From positions 656,888 through 720,887 of the forward strand of contig NW_006281111.1 of assembly GCF_000203795.2 (NCBI RefSeq): a stretch of 64,000 bases of DNA. Direction: 5' to 3'. The first letter of the stretch is position 1. Every line of letters begins with the position of its first letter. This document shows positions 1 to 11,071 of this stretch, piece by piece. Origin of the DNA: Batrachochytrium dendrobatidis JAM81. Its lineage: Eukaryota; Chytridiomycota; Chytridiomycetes; Rhizophydiales. Position numbers and translations under genes: made by a program. Under the pieces are notes generated by a model, which had not been told where the DNA came from, ran no database searches, and saw only the letters and a program-made list of their open reading frames with translations.

Positions 1-437
1 AGCAATTTGGTATAAAGCAGACCAGTCGAGTGTATTGAAATGGTTGATGAACAAAAGCTAGATGAAATCTCAGTGTTTATGCCAAGAACAGCAACATGGA
101 ATTATAGCAACAACTTGATATTACAAACTCCAGTAACAACTCGATATCAAACTCCAGTAACAACTCGATATCACAAACTCTCCAGTAACAACAGTGAGCA
201 TCAACCACTCATTGATGGTCATTCGATAGTCTAACCTTTTCGTCCTTTTTCTGGTCTCCAGGACCACCGGGAGGACCTCCCATTCCAGACTGATTCTGAC
301 CCTATAGCAGTAGAATGCACAACACCACAGTTGAACCAGGGTTGTTGTGAGAAACAGTTGAATTCAAAGTTAGTATTCATTTAATAGACACTATGTTCTG
401 CTTGTACACTCTGACATGAACAGTAAAGACCAACCAT
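1..437 (-). CDS. RPT2: 26S proteasome regulatory ATPase subunit 4 (Rpt2), N-terminal fragment, runs off left edge
   Basis: Reading the minus strand, an ATG at 437-435 is followed directly by a GT donor. A 133-nt intron ends in CTATAG at 302, and exon 2 (301-236) continues with GQNQSGMGGPPGGPGDQKKD before a second donor at 235. The joined start (MG, then a Gly/Pro stretch, then an acidic/lysine run) matches the N-terminus of fungal Rpt2, whose initial MG is a known N-myristoylation signal that helps place proteasomes at the nuclear envelope. Only 23 residues are visible. The AAA+ ATPase body lies beyond position 1. The second intron occupies 1-235 and contains a 24-nt tandem repeat. The assignment rests on this short but distinctive segment, so it is good but not certain. 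Confidence 0.68.
125..192. repeat. 24-nt tandem repeat inside RPT2 intron 2
   Basis: Two adjacent copies of a 24-nt unit (125-148 and 149-172, containing CTCCAGTAACAACTCGATAT) are followed by a diverged third partial copy up to about 192. The array lies entirely inside the predicted second RPT2 intron. It also keeps a 64-codon ORF open on the plus strand (40-234), which I regard as a by-product of the repeat. Confidence 0.75.
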
Positions 438-573
438 GTGTAGATTTGGTTGATAAAAGTTGACAGACGGACAAAGTAAATTTGCACAAATTCCTGTTTA
501 TTATGTTGCCTAGATGGCAGAATGTTTTACTCAAAGCACACAGAAGGAAGAATTTTGACTATTAAAAAACAGT

Positions 574-3500
574 TTATTTCCTGTTGTGAGTGTTCATGCC
601 ATATTGGTATTCTTTAAACTCGGAACTAACGCGACGTTGCAAGTATCCGTGAGGTGTTCCTGGTTGAGGCGAGCCTATTTCATTGGCATTACTGTTTCGA
701 TCTTCTTGTGAATACTCTCGATATGGGTATGTTTCTTGCAAATAACCTTGCTGCGTGGGTTGGTAGTATCTTTCTCCTATTTGTGAAGGTGAATGGTTTT
801 GTGGTGGTGGAACTAATGGAATTAATGGAATCGACCCCAGTTGTCGCATTCCTGGATATTGTTTGTCCATCATCCACTCACTTGTATCTTTTAAAGATTG
901 TTGTTCATCAATACTTCCTTGACTGGATCGTGTCGGATGTATACTCGCATCTTCATGAGTGTTGTACAATGGTAAAACATGTGCTCTTGATTGCTGTTTA
1001 GATGGTGAAAATACAGATCCAATAGATCGAAATTCTTGCGTACGTTGCAATGGTGGTTTCAAAGACCCTGGAGGTGGTGTTTCTTGCCATGAGTGGTGAT
1101 GATTCAATTGAGGATAATACATCTGATGTCCGTGTTCGCCTTGTCGTGACGGCGTACCATCGCGAAGCTCCGCTGGGTGACGAGGTGGTGCATAGGGCGT
1201 AGGAGCATGTTCATTTTCATGCTGATATCTGCCTGGTCGACGTCGAAGGGGATAGTCATAAAAACCACCAGCAGCATCTTGTATAGGTTGGTCATAGTAT
1301 TCTTGTGGCTGGCGATGTGAAAACCCTGATGGACTACTCGGATCATAATAGGCTTGCAAAGATGGATTGGGTTTCGTATGCAAAGTATTGGTATGTTGTT
1401 GCATATAGCCAGAGTGCGTCGATCCACTTGCATGATGATGACTAGGCTGCTCAGATATGAGGCTCATATCACTTGGTGTATAACTGTTACTAGAAAACAA
1501 TCGGTTGTCATGCACAGGCAATTCATGGCGATAAGGATCTGTACCAGATAATAAAGGTTGCTTCTGAGATCGCACCCTCATATACTCGTTGGGAAACTGA
1601 TTTGTATAATGCAAGGCTTGAGTTGGATGATAATTGAATGCATAAGGAGCCGGTCCTGGTTCTACTGAAGAATATCTTGGCCTCATACGAGTGTTATCTT
1701 CGTGTATATACACAGGCTCACGTTTTGGTTGAAAATAAGGGTTTAAAGAGGCATCCGAATTGGTAGATTCATGTCCATGATACCCGCCTGCATACTTGTA
1801 TTCATTCAAGTGCACGTCTGCGTGTTGGTCCAGTGCATGAGGATACATTGGACCAACATGCGGGATTTGTTCGTAATTGTGCATCTTTGCATGTCGGTGG
1901 CTATCCACATCAGATCCATAGAGTGATCCGCTTGAACTCAAAGGTCTAAAAGGCTTGTTTGAATGCAAACTCCTTGGTAAATAAAGCTCAGCATGATCGG
2001 CTTTTCGTTTTAGAACCTTCATTGGGAAATCAAGATTTGCGGCCCCATCAGGATTTATGCGCTCGAGTGTTGGAATCATATCGTTTGGTTGTGCAGAAGA
2101 TATCCTTGATGCATGCTTTGATAATGGCTCGTTTTGATTATAGGTAGTAGGACGAGAGTTGATATACTGAATGGATTGAGTATCCAACTCATCTCTTGGT
2201 ATAGCTGGACGCTCATGAAGCAATGTCGTGTCTGGCCTATAAACTGGAATCAAATGCTGATTGTGATGCCCATCCAAAATAGGCAAAGAACTAACAAATG
2301 TATCATTGTTAGATAATGGCATCGGTGTTGAAGCGTCCTGTCCAGCCAAAGATTTCTCTATTTGATCCGCATCAATAGTTCTTTTCACAGACGATGCTGG
2401 TGGTGAATGGCGCATATGAAGCGTGTCCATATTATTTGAATAATTCTCAGATGTACCTGTAGCTTCTACAAGAGGTATAGACTCTTGTAGTGTTGACGAG
2501 GCAAGTGGAGTGTGTTCAGAATGAGATGATTCTGCCAACGTGTTCCTGGCAGCAGCAGCTTCCATATAGGTACGCCTATCTGCACTGACCAATCCATCCC
2601 ACCACATTTTCACAACGTCATTAGAGGACATGTTGGGATACTTTTGACAGAGAGCCAAGGCATTAGCAAGATGCTCCTCACAAAACACATCAAATCCATC
2701 ATCCCCAATTGTGTACGACAGTGCGCGAGATTTCGGAGCTTGTTTAGACTTTCTAAGCAATTTTTGGCGGTGGATCAAATGTGTTTCATAGATATGATCA
2801 AACAGTGAAATCGTGGCAGGGATGGAGATATGGCAGTCAGAGTAATGACATCCATTTGATTGTGATCCAAATTTAGTCAATTTAAATCCTTGAGGATTAG
2901 GAATTTCTGGAAATCTCGTTTGCCCCATAAACAAATTTGTAACCTGCGTAGCAGCACGAAATCCACTAATTATTGCACCTATACAAAAAATAAGCAATAT
3001 CATCACATAGATATGTCAGATACTACTACCGTAGCTTATTTAAAAAAATCAAAGAGTTGTACTAAGGAACTGTACCTGGAACAGTCGCTGGATAGTCTTT
3101 ACACGTAGCCTCACCAGCCCAAAACATCCGTTCAAAACAAGTCTCTGCCAGTCGATCATAATCCATGTTGGTAGCATTTTTTCCAATAAACGAGTAGCTG
3201 CCTTTGATATTTGGCTGATCCTCCCACCGAGTTACAAAATACTCGATGGGTTGAGGAAACGGTGACACATTAGCAAATATACGCATAAGCACCTTGACAG
3301 CTCCATTTACCAACTCTTCATCGGTATGCATTGCCATATCCAAAGCGGCTTGACCTGACACAAACGCTGAAAGAACTGGAAGCTTGGTTGTTTGATACAG
3401 GTTCCAAAACATAAAGCACTGCCCTCTCACATCCGAATATTCGTCGCTATTGATATCGTTTTTGGTTTGATTCATGGAACTATGTGGTGGCCAAACAGGT

Positions 3501-6500
3501 GAAGATGGATCAACAAGCGCGCCAAAGAGATCCATATGTTCATCCCAGAATCGATTAGGAAAGACGAGAATAATCTTGTTTAAAATGCCCATACCCAACG
3601 CATCAATCGACTCTTGCTTCCAGGTCGGCAATGGTGGCTCAAACTGGATGGTATTGGCTTTTATAACGCCAAGTGGGAGAGCCATCACAACAGCATCACA
3701 TTCGTACACTGACCCATCTTCGCATTGAACTTTTCCATAGTGTGTAGTTTGAGCATTGGAAAATACCGACTCTTGAGGTTTAGAGCCATCCCAAGAAACT
3801 GGAAAAGTTACCTTGCATACTTTTTTATCAAGCAAAATAGGCAGCTTAAAATGTTCAGGAGATGCTCCGTACGCATACGCATACGGTACCTGATTCAACC
3901 CACCAGAAACCAAAGCATGAGTTCCTGTAAACTCGTGCCCATCACCCTGATTCAAAAAATTGGCAGAAACGTTTGCTAAAGGAGCAGCATTTGCAAACTC
4001 CAAATGTGCAATGTGCCAGTGAATCATTCTCAAATAATTCTTGCCAAGCTGGGGATAGACGGGATGAGATAAAAGATGATGATTGAGGAGTTTTTCGAGC
4101 GATGGTGCATCAGTGCGACGAGACCGCCGCTGTTCGTCCTGCCATTTCTGCAAGTTCTTCGAGTTCAATACTCGTTTTTCACCATCAATGATTACGGTAG
4201 AGCACGCACGATCAAAAATCTCGTTGAAAAGATCTTGCGCAAACTTGTCGGGAAGCTCCTCCATTTGATATCCGTCAATATCATACAGGTGACAGTTGTC
4301 AGAATGATACAAATGATGAATCGGAAGTTTTAACTGCGAATTAATAATGACATCAAGAGGATTGCCACTTTTAAACCCAGCCACAACCTGTGCACCAAGA
4401 TCTACAGTCGCATGAGGAAAGTCGGCTCCTCTGGACGAACTCAATGGATGGGATGCAATCCGACCGCCAACGTAATCCGATGCCTCCAACACTACAATCT
4501 CGGGAATACTCAAAGTTGGCGATTCTCCATAAATATTGATAATTTCTCTAGCAGCAGTTAGTCCAGCTATACCAGCTCCAATGACAACAATCTTGGGCCG
4601 GCGACAATCGGTAACAGGTGGATTAACAAGATGTTCTGGCAGCCCAGACATCAACCCAAAGTTGATGTATCTATAACGATGTAAAAACTTGAATGCATTG
4701 GATACTACAGTTTTGTCAAAAATGTTGTAGTTCATAAAGACTTGTCCTGTATCAAGCACGTTTTCGATTGTTAGAAAGATTTGTGGATTGAATAGCCATA
4801 TAGACAAAATCCAATTTCGTGCACGCAAATAGCGCTGACTAAGTCTGATATTATTGCCATAGATTGGAAATGAAGCTGCTTCTTCAGTCGTGATTTCATT
4901 GGGTGGTAGTCTAGAGGCAACAGCAGCTTCAATGTGATCTGCATGAATAGCAGATGAAGAATGATAATGCTTATTCATAATTCGAGACCGCTTGATTGCT
5001 TGTAATTTGTCTTTTACTGACGAATCTGCTATAGAGTATGTAACTTGAGATGCTGCTCTTGATCCAGATAAAGTGGAATTGCGCGTAACGGGCGACGAAA
5101 GAATTGCAGTGGTAGATGTAGCAAGTTGATTATCTGTGGTTGGAGTAGATTGTACTATACCAGGTATATCTGCGCCAGCTTCGGAAGTCAACAAACCAGA
5201 GGTGGTTTGATCAGTATTGACTGTGGAAACTATATCCTCGGATGCTTTAGCCCCTTGAGCTTCAACAGCATCAAATGCTTGATTATCATCACCAATTGTA
5301 GAAGTTATGGCCGTAATGGAGTTGTTAGCAACTTCAAAATTTACACTTGAAAGCGATTCAGAGCCGCTAATAGGCGATCCGTTGGCAGAATTGAGTTTGG
5401 GAGTAGTTCGTGACGATACATCTTGATACCGCAAATGTGGTCGAACGCGAAGGCGTTTACTTGAAAGTACATTATGATCTGTCAAGTCTTTATCTGATTC
5501 ATTTTCGGAAATACTATCCTTGAATGCTTGATGAGATGAAATGGTATCCCTTTGGTTATTATTTCTTATTGGTTTTTCAGTAGCGGTAGTCTGAGTGTCA
5601 AAAAGATCAGAGTTGTGATGGGTTGTCACATCAGAGGATAAAACTCTTACTGGAGTGTCAATTGGTACAGAAGACGAACGAGACTCTGACAATGCTTGAT
5701 CTGCAGTTGGATTTGTCAAAGGTGATGGATCTTCAAATAATTTGTGATGTAAAGTCAAGTCAGATAGCTGCTGATACTCTGAATCCAAATCATCAGACTT
5801 TTTGTTGTTGTGTTTTGAAGTTGATGCTGCAGCCGTCAAAGATTTATCCATGTTTCGAGTTCTAGCTAAAAGCCTGGTGGTTACTCTACCAGACTTTGCT
5901 GATAAAGTCCCACTAGACACATTCCTAGTTTTATTCACGGTTGTTTTTTTAAGCCTAGATAAATGCCTTTTGCCAGACCCAAGATTAGTATTTTCAATTG
6001 ATCTATGCTTTGACTTATTTACAGATGCATGAGCAGGCAATGTGGTGCATGGGTCTTGTTCAGGAAAAGATTGCTCAGAATTATTTGTAGTGGCCATATT
6101 TGAGTCATCGGAATCAAACACTTGCGCATCGACAGTCACACTCAAAGTCGAATTATTTGACAAACTTGTAGGTGTGGATCTGGTAGTGATTGCAGATTTT
6201 TCGCCTAAACTGGATGATACTGTGTTAGTAGATGTGTGCTTGCCAGTAAGTTTTGTCGAAAAATTAGATGGCATATTGTGAGAGTTTTGACCTGTCTGTT
6301 TAGAAATAGCAGTAGATCCAAACGACTTTCGCGTAACCCTGTCTGATGCAGTACTTTTACTGTAGATGCGATACATCAGTTGGTCATCGGTCAAGTCTTT
6401 TTTTGCTTTTTTCCTGGTATTCATGTTGATTGGATTTGCTTCTATGTGTTCTACATTTGGCTGATTCTGTGTACTGCCCTTTGCTAATCTATCAACATCA

Positions 6501-7387
6501 TGTGTTCCTTTTAGCTCAGATGTACTAGAAATTCCAGTTACTGAAGAAGCATCTGACAAAAAAGAGCTTTTCAGGGGTGGTATTTCAATACCAGTACTAG
6601 CTTTGAACGAGTCGAGTTTTGGCGTTTCTAGATCTGCCATATCAACATCCTCTTTGGACTGCATATTTACAGGATTCAAAAGTTCCTCATTTGACACATT
6701 TTCCAAGAGTTGAGTTGGTGCATGTATAGATGTGCAGTCTGATATGGACAATAAAGGATCAGGATTAGTCTGCAAAGAAAATTCGGTTCCAAGTGAATTT
6801 CGAGGAGATTTGAGCACAGAGACTGAATCTGAAAAAACAGGTACTTGGTTCAATAGATTAGCATCAGTGCAAGTTAACATTGAATCAGGGAGTGTGGTAG
6901 CTGATGAAGTTGCAGGTGGTTTTGAGTTCAAATTCAGACGTGTATGGATTGGAGTTGCGGTAACGGGATTGCTTGTAAAGGACAAAGTGATGGCAGACTG
7001 AGTTGGAGATATAGCATTCGATTTGCTTGAACTATCTGCAATAGAAGCAATGCAATGTTTGCTCTCTGCTTCTAGTGATTCGGTGGTAAGTGTCTAAATA
7101 TATTCAACAAAACAATACTTGAAATAAGTCCAAAATATTACTATAGCTGACACAACATTGGTTACAGCAATGTCAATACTATCAAATGAAGAGTAATTTA
7201 CATGTAAAGGCTGCACACATTGATTAACAGAGTTGATGATATTATGTGCAACGATGGTAGTTGAAGTGTCTGTGGGCAGAGTGATAGATATTGCTGGTTT
7301 GGCACATGCGGGCCCAGCCAGAGTCTTTGAAAAGTCCAGTAGTTCTGTTCCAGCATCCAGAATATCTAATAGAATAGACTGATCCAT
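574..7387 (-). CDS. LSD1: LSD1-type lysine-specific histone demethylase: SWIRM, FAD amine oxidase and C-terminal HMG-like region (about 2,222 aa)
   Basis: Exons 7387-7142, 7093-3076 and 2978-574 join in frame to 2,222 codons. The second intron (3075-2979) splits the conserved amine-oxidase end: exon 2 stops in DYPATVP and exon 3 resumes with GAIISGFRAATQV. Order of parts: long low-complexity Ser/Thr-rich N-terminus; SWIRM domain near residues 805-895; dinucleotide-binding VVIGAGIAGLTAAREI near 915, starting a flavin amine oxidase that ends near 1,430; an HMG-box-like segment (CQKYPNMSSNDVVKMWWD) near 1,515-1,560; then about 650 residues of His/Tyr/Pro/Ser-rich sequence. The flavin-domain lysine in ILNKIILVFPNRFWD is present. 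Fission-yeast Lsd proteins also carry an HMG box after the oxidase. The role is expected to be nuclear, FAD-dependent removal of mono/dimethyl marks from histone H3. Far larger than animal LSD1 (about 850 aa). The first exon is the least certain part. Confidence 0.85.
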
Positions 7388-7915
7388 CAAGGCAAGTCAA
7401 CTATGCAATAACTCAAAAAGCAGAAATGTAGTCCAAATTTAAAACTATCCAGTCAAGTCCAACGAGTCTTGAAACCAGATTCACATAAAATGTTATTTTG
7501 CTTCAGAATGAATAATTCTCAAACACTCGTTCAGCATGTTCAATTCTTTAGTGTTTATCGTGTAATACAAATTATGGCTTTAAACTGAGATTGTCTTTGA
7601 TATACTCTTTACAAAACTGTATTTTAGTATCCTTATTTAGTGATCCGTTTACGTGAATACAAAGTCAGGTTCTAGTATTGATGGCATGCTTGAATCTTGA
7701 TTGTTTACACTCATCCAACTTGGTTTCTTGAATACTATCAATTATGAAATAAGTATACTTTGAATAAAGTCATTCATCGCTGTTAGACATTGGTAGTGTG
7801 AAACCTGATTTTTGTACATTACCAAATAGCTGTTATTCAATGATTTCTATTTCGAGTTTTGTCTACTTTTGCTCGAGTGTCGCATTGGTTCAATACTTTA
7901 TCACAACTAAAAATC
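7388..7915. promoter_or_regulatory. Divergent intergenic region between LSD1 and ADE8, containing a MITE-like copy
   Basis: The 528 bp between the two start codons must hold both promoters. About 190 bp of it (7475-7666) is a copy of the dispersed repeat described separately. The rest is AT-rich, with no other gene and no recognised motif. Confidence 0.5.
7475..7666 (+). mobile_element. MITE-like dispersed repeat, copy 1 (plus orientation)
   Basis: The left end carries ATTCACATAAAATG and the right end GTTTACGTGAATACAA. The inner 140 nt from CACTCGTTCAGCATG (7524) to the right end is nearly identical to the copy at 8686-8826. No protein is encoded, so mobilisation in trans is inferred. Confidence 0.7.
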
Positions 7916-8593
7916 ATGTCGACTCCTACTATTGCATGTCCTAGAATCGTAGTGCTGATCTCGGGAAATGGATCGAATCTGCAAGCCATCATAGATGCAG
8001 TGGCTGCTGGTCATATTCAGGCACAGATTTCACTGGTGGTATCCAACAAAACTAAAGCCTACGGTTTGGAGAGAGCAGCTCAAGCAGGAATCCCAACCAT
8101 GATTAAAACATTGAAACCATACAGAGATGCTGGCAAGACTCGTATTCAATATGATCATGATCTTGCATTGGATATCAAGTCGACTCTTGCTTCTCAGAAA
8201 CCGAATACCAGTCAAGACTCTTTGATGCCTGACCTGATTGTTCTTGCTGGGTTTATGCATATTCTCTCTCCAGAGTTTTTGTCACACTTTTATCCAGGAA
8301 GGATCATCAACTTACATCCTGCACTGCCAGGTCAGTTTGACGGTGCACATGCCATTGAACGAGCATTCGATAGTTTTCAAAAAGGAGAAATCCAGCATAC
8401 AGGCATCATGGTCCACAAGGTTATTGCAGAGGTTGATCGAGGTCAAGTTGTACTGCAGAAACAAGTACCAATCCTAGAATCCGATACTGTCGAATCTCTT
8501 CAAACTCGGATACACGCATCTGAGCATGTACTGTTAGTTGACGGTATAATTGCCATGCTGGCTGAACATGCACCTCATCACGAATCGCACTGA
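7916..8593 (+). CDS. ADE8: Phosphoribosylglycinamide formyltransferase (GAR transformylase)
   Basis: A single exon from the ATG at 7916 gives 225 aa, the usual size of monofunctional PurN/Ade8 enzymes. The open frame extends upstream only through a non-ATG start. It transfers a formyl group from 10-formyl-tetrahydrofolate to GAR, the third step of purine synthesis, in the cytosol. Visible signatures are the N-terminal nucleotide-binding strand and loop VVLISGNGSNLQAIID, the catalytic Asn/His segment IINLHPALPGQFDGAHA, and the conserved Asp in MVHKVIAEVDRGQVV. Unlike the animal trifunctional GART, only this domain is present. The stop is 26 nt before a MITE-like element. Confidence 0.95.
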   Translation: MSTPTIACPRIVVLISGNGSNLQAIIDAVAAGHIQAQISLVVSNKTKAYGLERAAQAGIPTMIKTLKPYRDAGKTRIQYDHDLALDIKSTLASQKPNTSQDSLMPDLIVLAGFMHILSPEFLSHFYPGRIINLHPALPGQFDGAHAIERAFDSFQKGEIQHTGIMVHKVIAEVDRGQVVLQKQVPILESDTVESLQTRIHASEHVLLVDGIIAMLAEHAPHHESH

Positions 8594-8619
8594 TCACTTT
8601 TATTCCATCAGATTTACTA

Positions 8620-8826
8620 CAGTATTCATGTAAAATGGATCACTTTTGTAGCTGTTTCAAATAAATAATGATTGAATATTTGTTGCACTCGTTCAGCATG
8701 TTCAATCTTTTAGTGTTTATCGTGTAATACAAACTATGGTTTTAAACTGAGATTGTCTTTGACATACTCTTTACAAAACTGTATTTTAGTATCCTTATTT
8801 AGTGATCCGTTTACGTGAATACAACA
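8620..8826 (+). mobile_element. MITE-like dispersed repeat, copy 2, filling the ADE8 - MerT/HMA spacer
   Basis: The left terminus CAGTATTCATGTAAAATGG begins 27 nt after the ADE8 stop. The right terminus GTTTACGTGAATACAACA ends 15 nt before the next start codon. The right 140 nt match copy 1 almost base for base. The element therefore is nearly the entire intergenic spacer and must contain or replace the 3' end of one gene and the promoter of the next. Confidence 0.78.
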
Positions 8827-8841
8827 GTCAAGTCCTAGTAA

Positions 8842-9620
8842 ATGAAGCAATTCAAGTCCAGATGGATCCAGACAGTGTTGTTACCACTGCTCACCACCAT
8901 AGCAAGTCTACTATCAAGCTCATGCTGTGTGATCCAGCTGGTTTTAAATTACCTTTCGTTGGGTTGTGCTGGGTGAGTTGATGCTATTTCATGTTAGATA
9001 TCCGCATGGATTCAATCATGGATTCAATCATGGATGCTCTAACCTAGTTCTTGTAAAGATTTGCAGTGTTTACACCCTATAGATCCCTGTTTACATCAAC
9101 ATGTGCTGTTCTCATGGCAATCACCATCTGGCTTGCTGGTTGGTCGTGGCGGACTCTCATCACTTTCTGCATTTCCATCACACTTGTCGTCAGCCAAGAC
9201 CTAGTCTCAGCTCACAATGATGGCAGACTATCTGAATGGATTAATCAGATCAACTCACACTGGTCAAGCATGATCTATTCAAACTATAACCCATTAAACT
9301 CGGTGGTTTCACTGACACACCATCAAGACAGTAACTTTGATGTCCCCTGTCAGCCCATTCTGACGCTCAGCTTTCAAATTGTAGGATTAAAATGTGAAGG
9401 ATGTGCTGGACTAGTCAAAAACTCTATCAGTAAACTTGCTTATATTCATGACGTTCGGGTATCTTTTGAAAGCAAAATGGTCATGGTGTCCTACGTTGCA
9501 GCAGACAACACCGATTCAACAGCAGTTTCTAGATCCGTACTGGAAGCCATTTCCAAAGTAGATCTGACATATCGTGCTTGGCTAGTTAAATCTGAGCAAA
9601 CTGGATGTCGAGATAAATAA
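8842..9620 (+). CDS. MerT-like membrane protein fused to a heavy-metal-associated (HMA) domain (230 aa)
   Basis: Exon 1 (8842-8972) and exon 2 (9059-9620) join in phase through a GTGAGT donor and a TAAAG acceptor, giving ...LGCAG-FAVFTPYRS.... The first 90 residues hold hydrophobic segments with a vicinal cysteine pair (SSSCCVIQLVLN), a Gly/Cys turn and an F..L/FTPYR motif. This layout resembles bacterial MerT mercuric transporters, where a Cys pair in the first helix passes Hg(II). The C-terminal domain (about residues 145-220) has the HMA metal motif GLKCEGCAG, equivalent to MerP. Bacterial MerT-P fusions are known. A role in metal ion transfer across a membrane is inferred and the substrate is unknown. 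It could also be an unrelated Cys-containing membrane protein with an HMA tail. Confidence 0.7.
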
Positions 9621-9801
9621 AATTTAATCATGATAAAGTCGGGTTGATTTATAAAAAGCTATCTGAACCCAATGGGTTCTACTCTATTCAGCCGATCTCG
9701 CTCTTCAGATAGTAGTATACTATCCAACGATACCAATGATTCTGATCCTAATCTACTTGCAGTCTATGATTTTTTGGCAATGCAGACAGTATTGAATGAT
9801 T

Positions 9802-10954
9802 TTAAAAGCAGTCATAGCTTGAATCGTCAGTTTTGTGTATCCAACTACTACAACGTATTTCATCACATATGCAAGCAGTAGTTATTACCTCGATCATATC
9901 AATCAATGTGCTGGGCTCCAAACTACCCTTTCCAGTTTTTTGTACTCCACAGATACAGCCAGATGCATTCACAAATACCGTGATCTTGGAAGAAGAACAC
10001 ATGTCTTCCAATGGCGATGCATCAACAATATGTCCAGATCCGATACGACTCAGCGTCAATGCAACGGGAATATTCTCCCTTCCACATAATACCTCTGTCT
10101 CGTCATCTGCAATATCAAATTCAAAATGACCATCCGTTTCTTCCACTTTGGTTTTGGGAAGTCGGGTATTGTGTAAAGCACCACGAACAGCCATAAGGAC
10201 AGTGTCAAGCACATTTCCGCCATAGTCCATGATAAGCACATCAACACTAACAACCCAGCAGGTTGATCCAGGAATAATGCATAGTTTTTGGAGATCAATA
10301 CCGCCATGAGGACCATTGAGTGTTCGATTAAGAACCTGAGTGTATTCATTGCACATGTCTTCGATTGCCCTTGAATCTAAAATAATACTTGCTGCAGGCG
10401 AGCTGTATGAAAAACAAGTCGTTTCAAAAATGTCAATTAGGAAATCATCCAAGACTAGTTTGTAGATCCACCGCCTTGCACTGAACGTGTTTTTGCAACA
10501 TCAAAATAACTGCTTACCATTCTACTGAGCACACAATGCGTCCTACATTTCCCCTGTTGGAAAATCCATTTCCATCAGCAAGACTGGTGTTTAAATCGTC
10601 AGCGACTTCTGTACCAGTTTGTTCTACAATATCACCTGTATATTGCTCGACTCGACCTTCAACATCTGCAACCTGTACTTTGACTCCAGCAAGCACATCC
10701 GTGCCGTGGTCAATAGTGACTCTACATGATCCAGATGCTTGAGTGATCATTCCTGTTTCCAGAAATACCGGACGAGAATCGAATGATCCTCTGCCGTCTG
10801 CTCGAATACCGCATTGAATTCCTTTAGTAATATAATCTCTAGAAATAGTTGAATGGGTTTAAAATCAAAAGCCACTGGTTAGTTGACTACATGTCAAACA
10901 CTGTCCATGCTCAGTCAATTTTGATTGGCAATACCTTTCACTGACAGCAACCAT
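9802..10954 (-). CDS. RRP42: Exosome complex component Rrp42 (RNase PH-like, 313 aa)
   Basis: Three exons (10954-10935, 10838-10518, 10402-9802) join in frame. The 20-nt first exon encodes MVAVSER and leads into DYITKGIQCGIRADGRG, the conserved opening of archaeal-type RNase PH exosome subunits. Later landmarks are GSCRVTIDHGTDVLAGVKV, the IILDSRAIEDMC helix, LCIIPGSTCWVVSVDVLI and GSLEPSTLIDMI, all in Rrp42/EXOSC7 order. The protein forms part of the six-subunit RNase PH ring of the 3'-5' RNA exosome in nucleus and cytoplasm; the eukaryotic ring is catalytically inert. The gene is head-to-head with TFIIS, with 117 bp between starts. The third exon was placed at the CATACAG acceptor because it restores VECSPAAS. 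Confidence 0.9.
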
Positions 10955-11071
10955 TGTTTAAACAGATAAAATGGGCTAAATGCAGACCAAGAAAACCAAA
11001 ATGAATTATCGCTTCATCACATGACAATAAATATAATTTGCAAAACCAAATCAATTCGACTTTACATCATC
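10955..11071. promoter_or_regulatory. Bidirectional promoter between RRP42 and TFIIS
   Basis: Only 117 bp separates the two divergent start codons, so the promoters must share it. The TFIIS side is AT-rich (ACAATAAATATAATT). I see no other motif I would defend. Confidence 0.5.

Noticed and set aside
574..3006. An 810-codon frame that looks like an independent gene
   Set aside because: Its first in-frame residues before AIISGFRAATQV are intron sequence, and that segment is the missing end of the amine oxidase domain upstream. I treat it as the last LSD1 exon.
5623..6281. Several plus-strand ORFs of 76-80 codons
   Set aside because: They are antisense shadows of the low-complexity N-terminus of LSD1.
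9672..9881. 69-codon plus-strand ORF starting MGSTLFSRSRSS
   Set aside because: It has an ATG but no recognisable domain and overlaps the 3' end of RRP42 on the other strand. There is no splice or family support.
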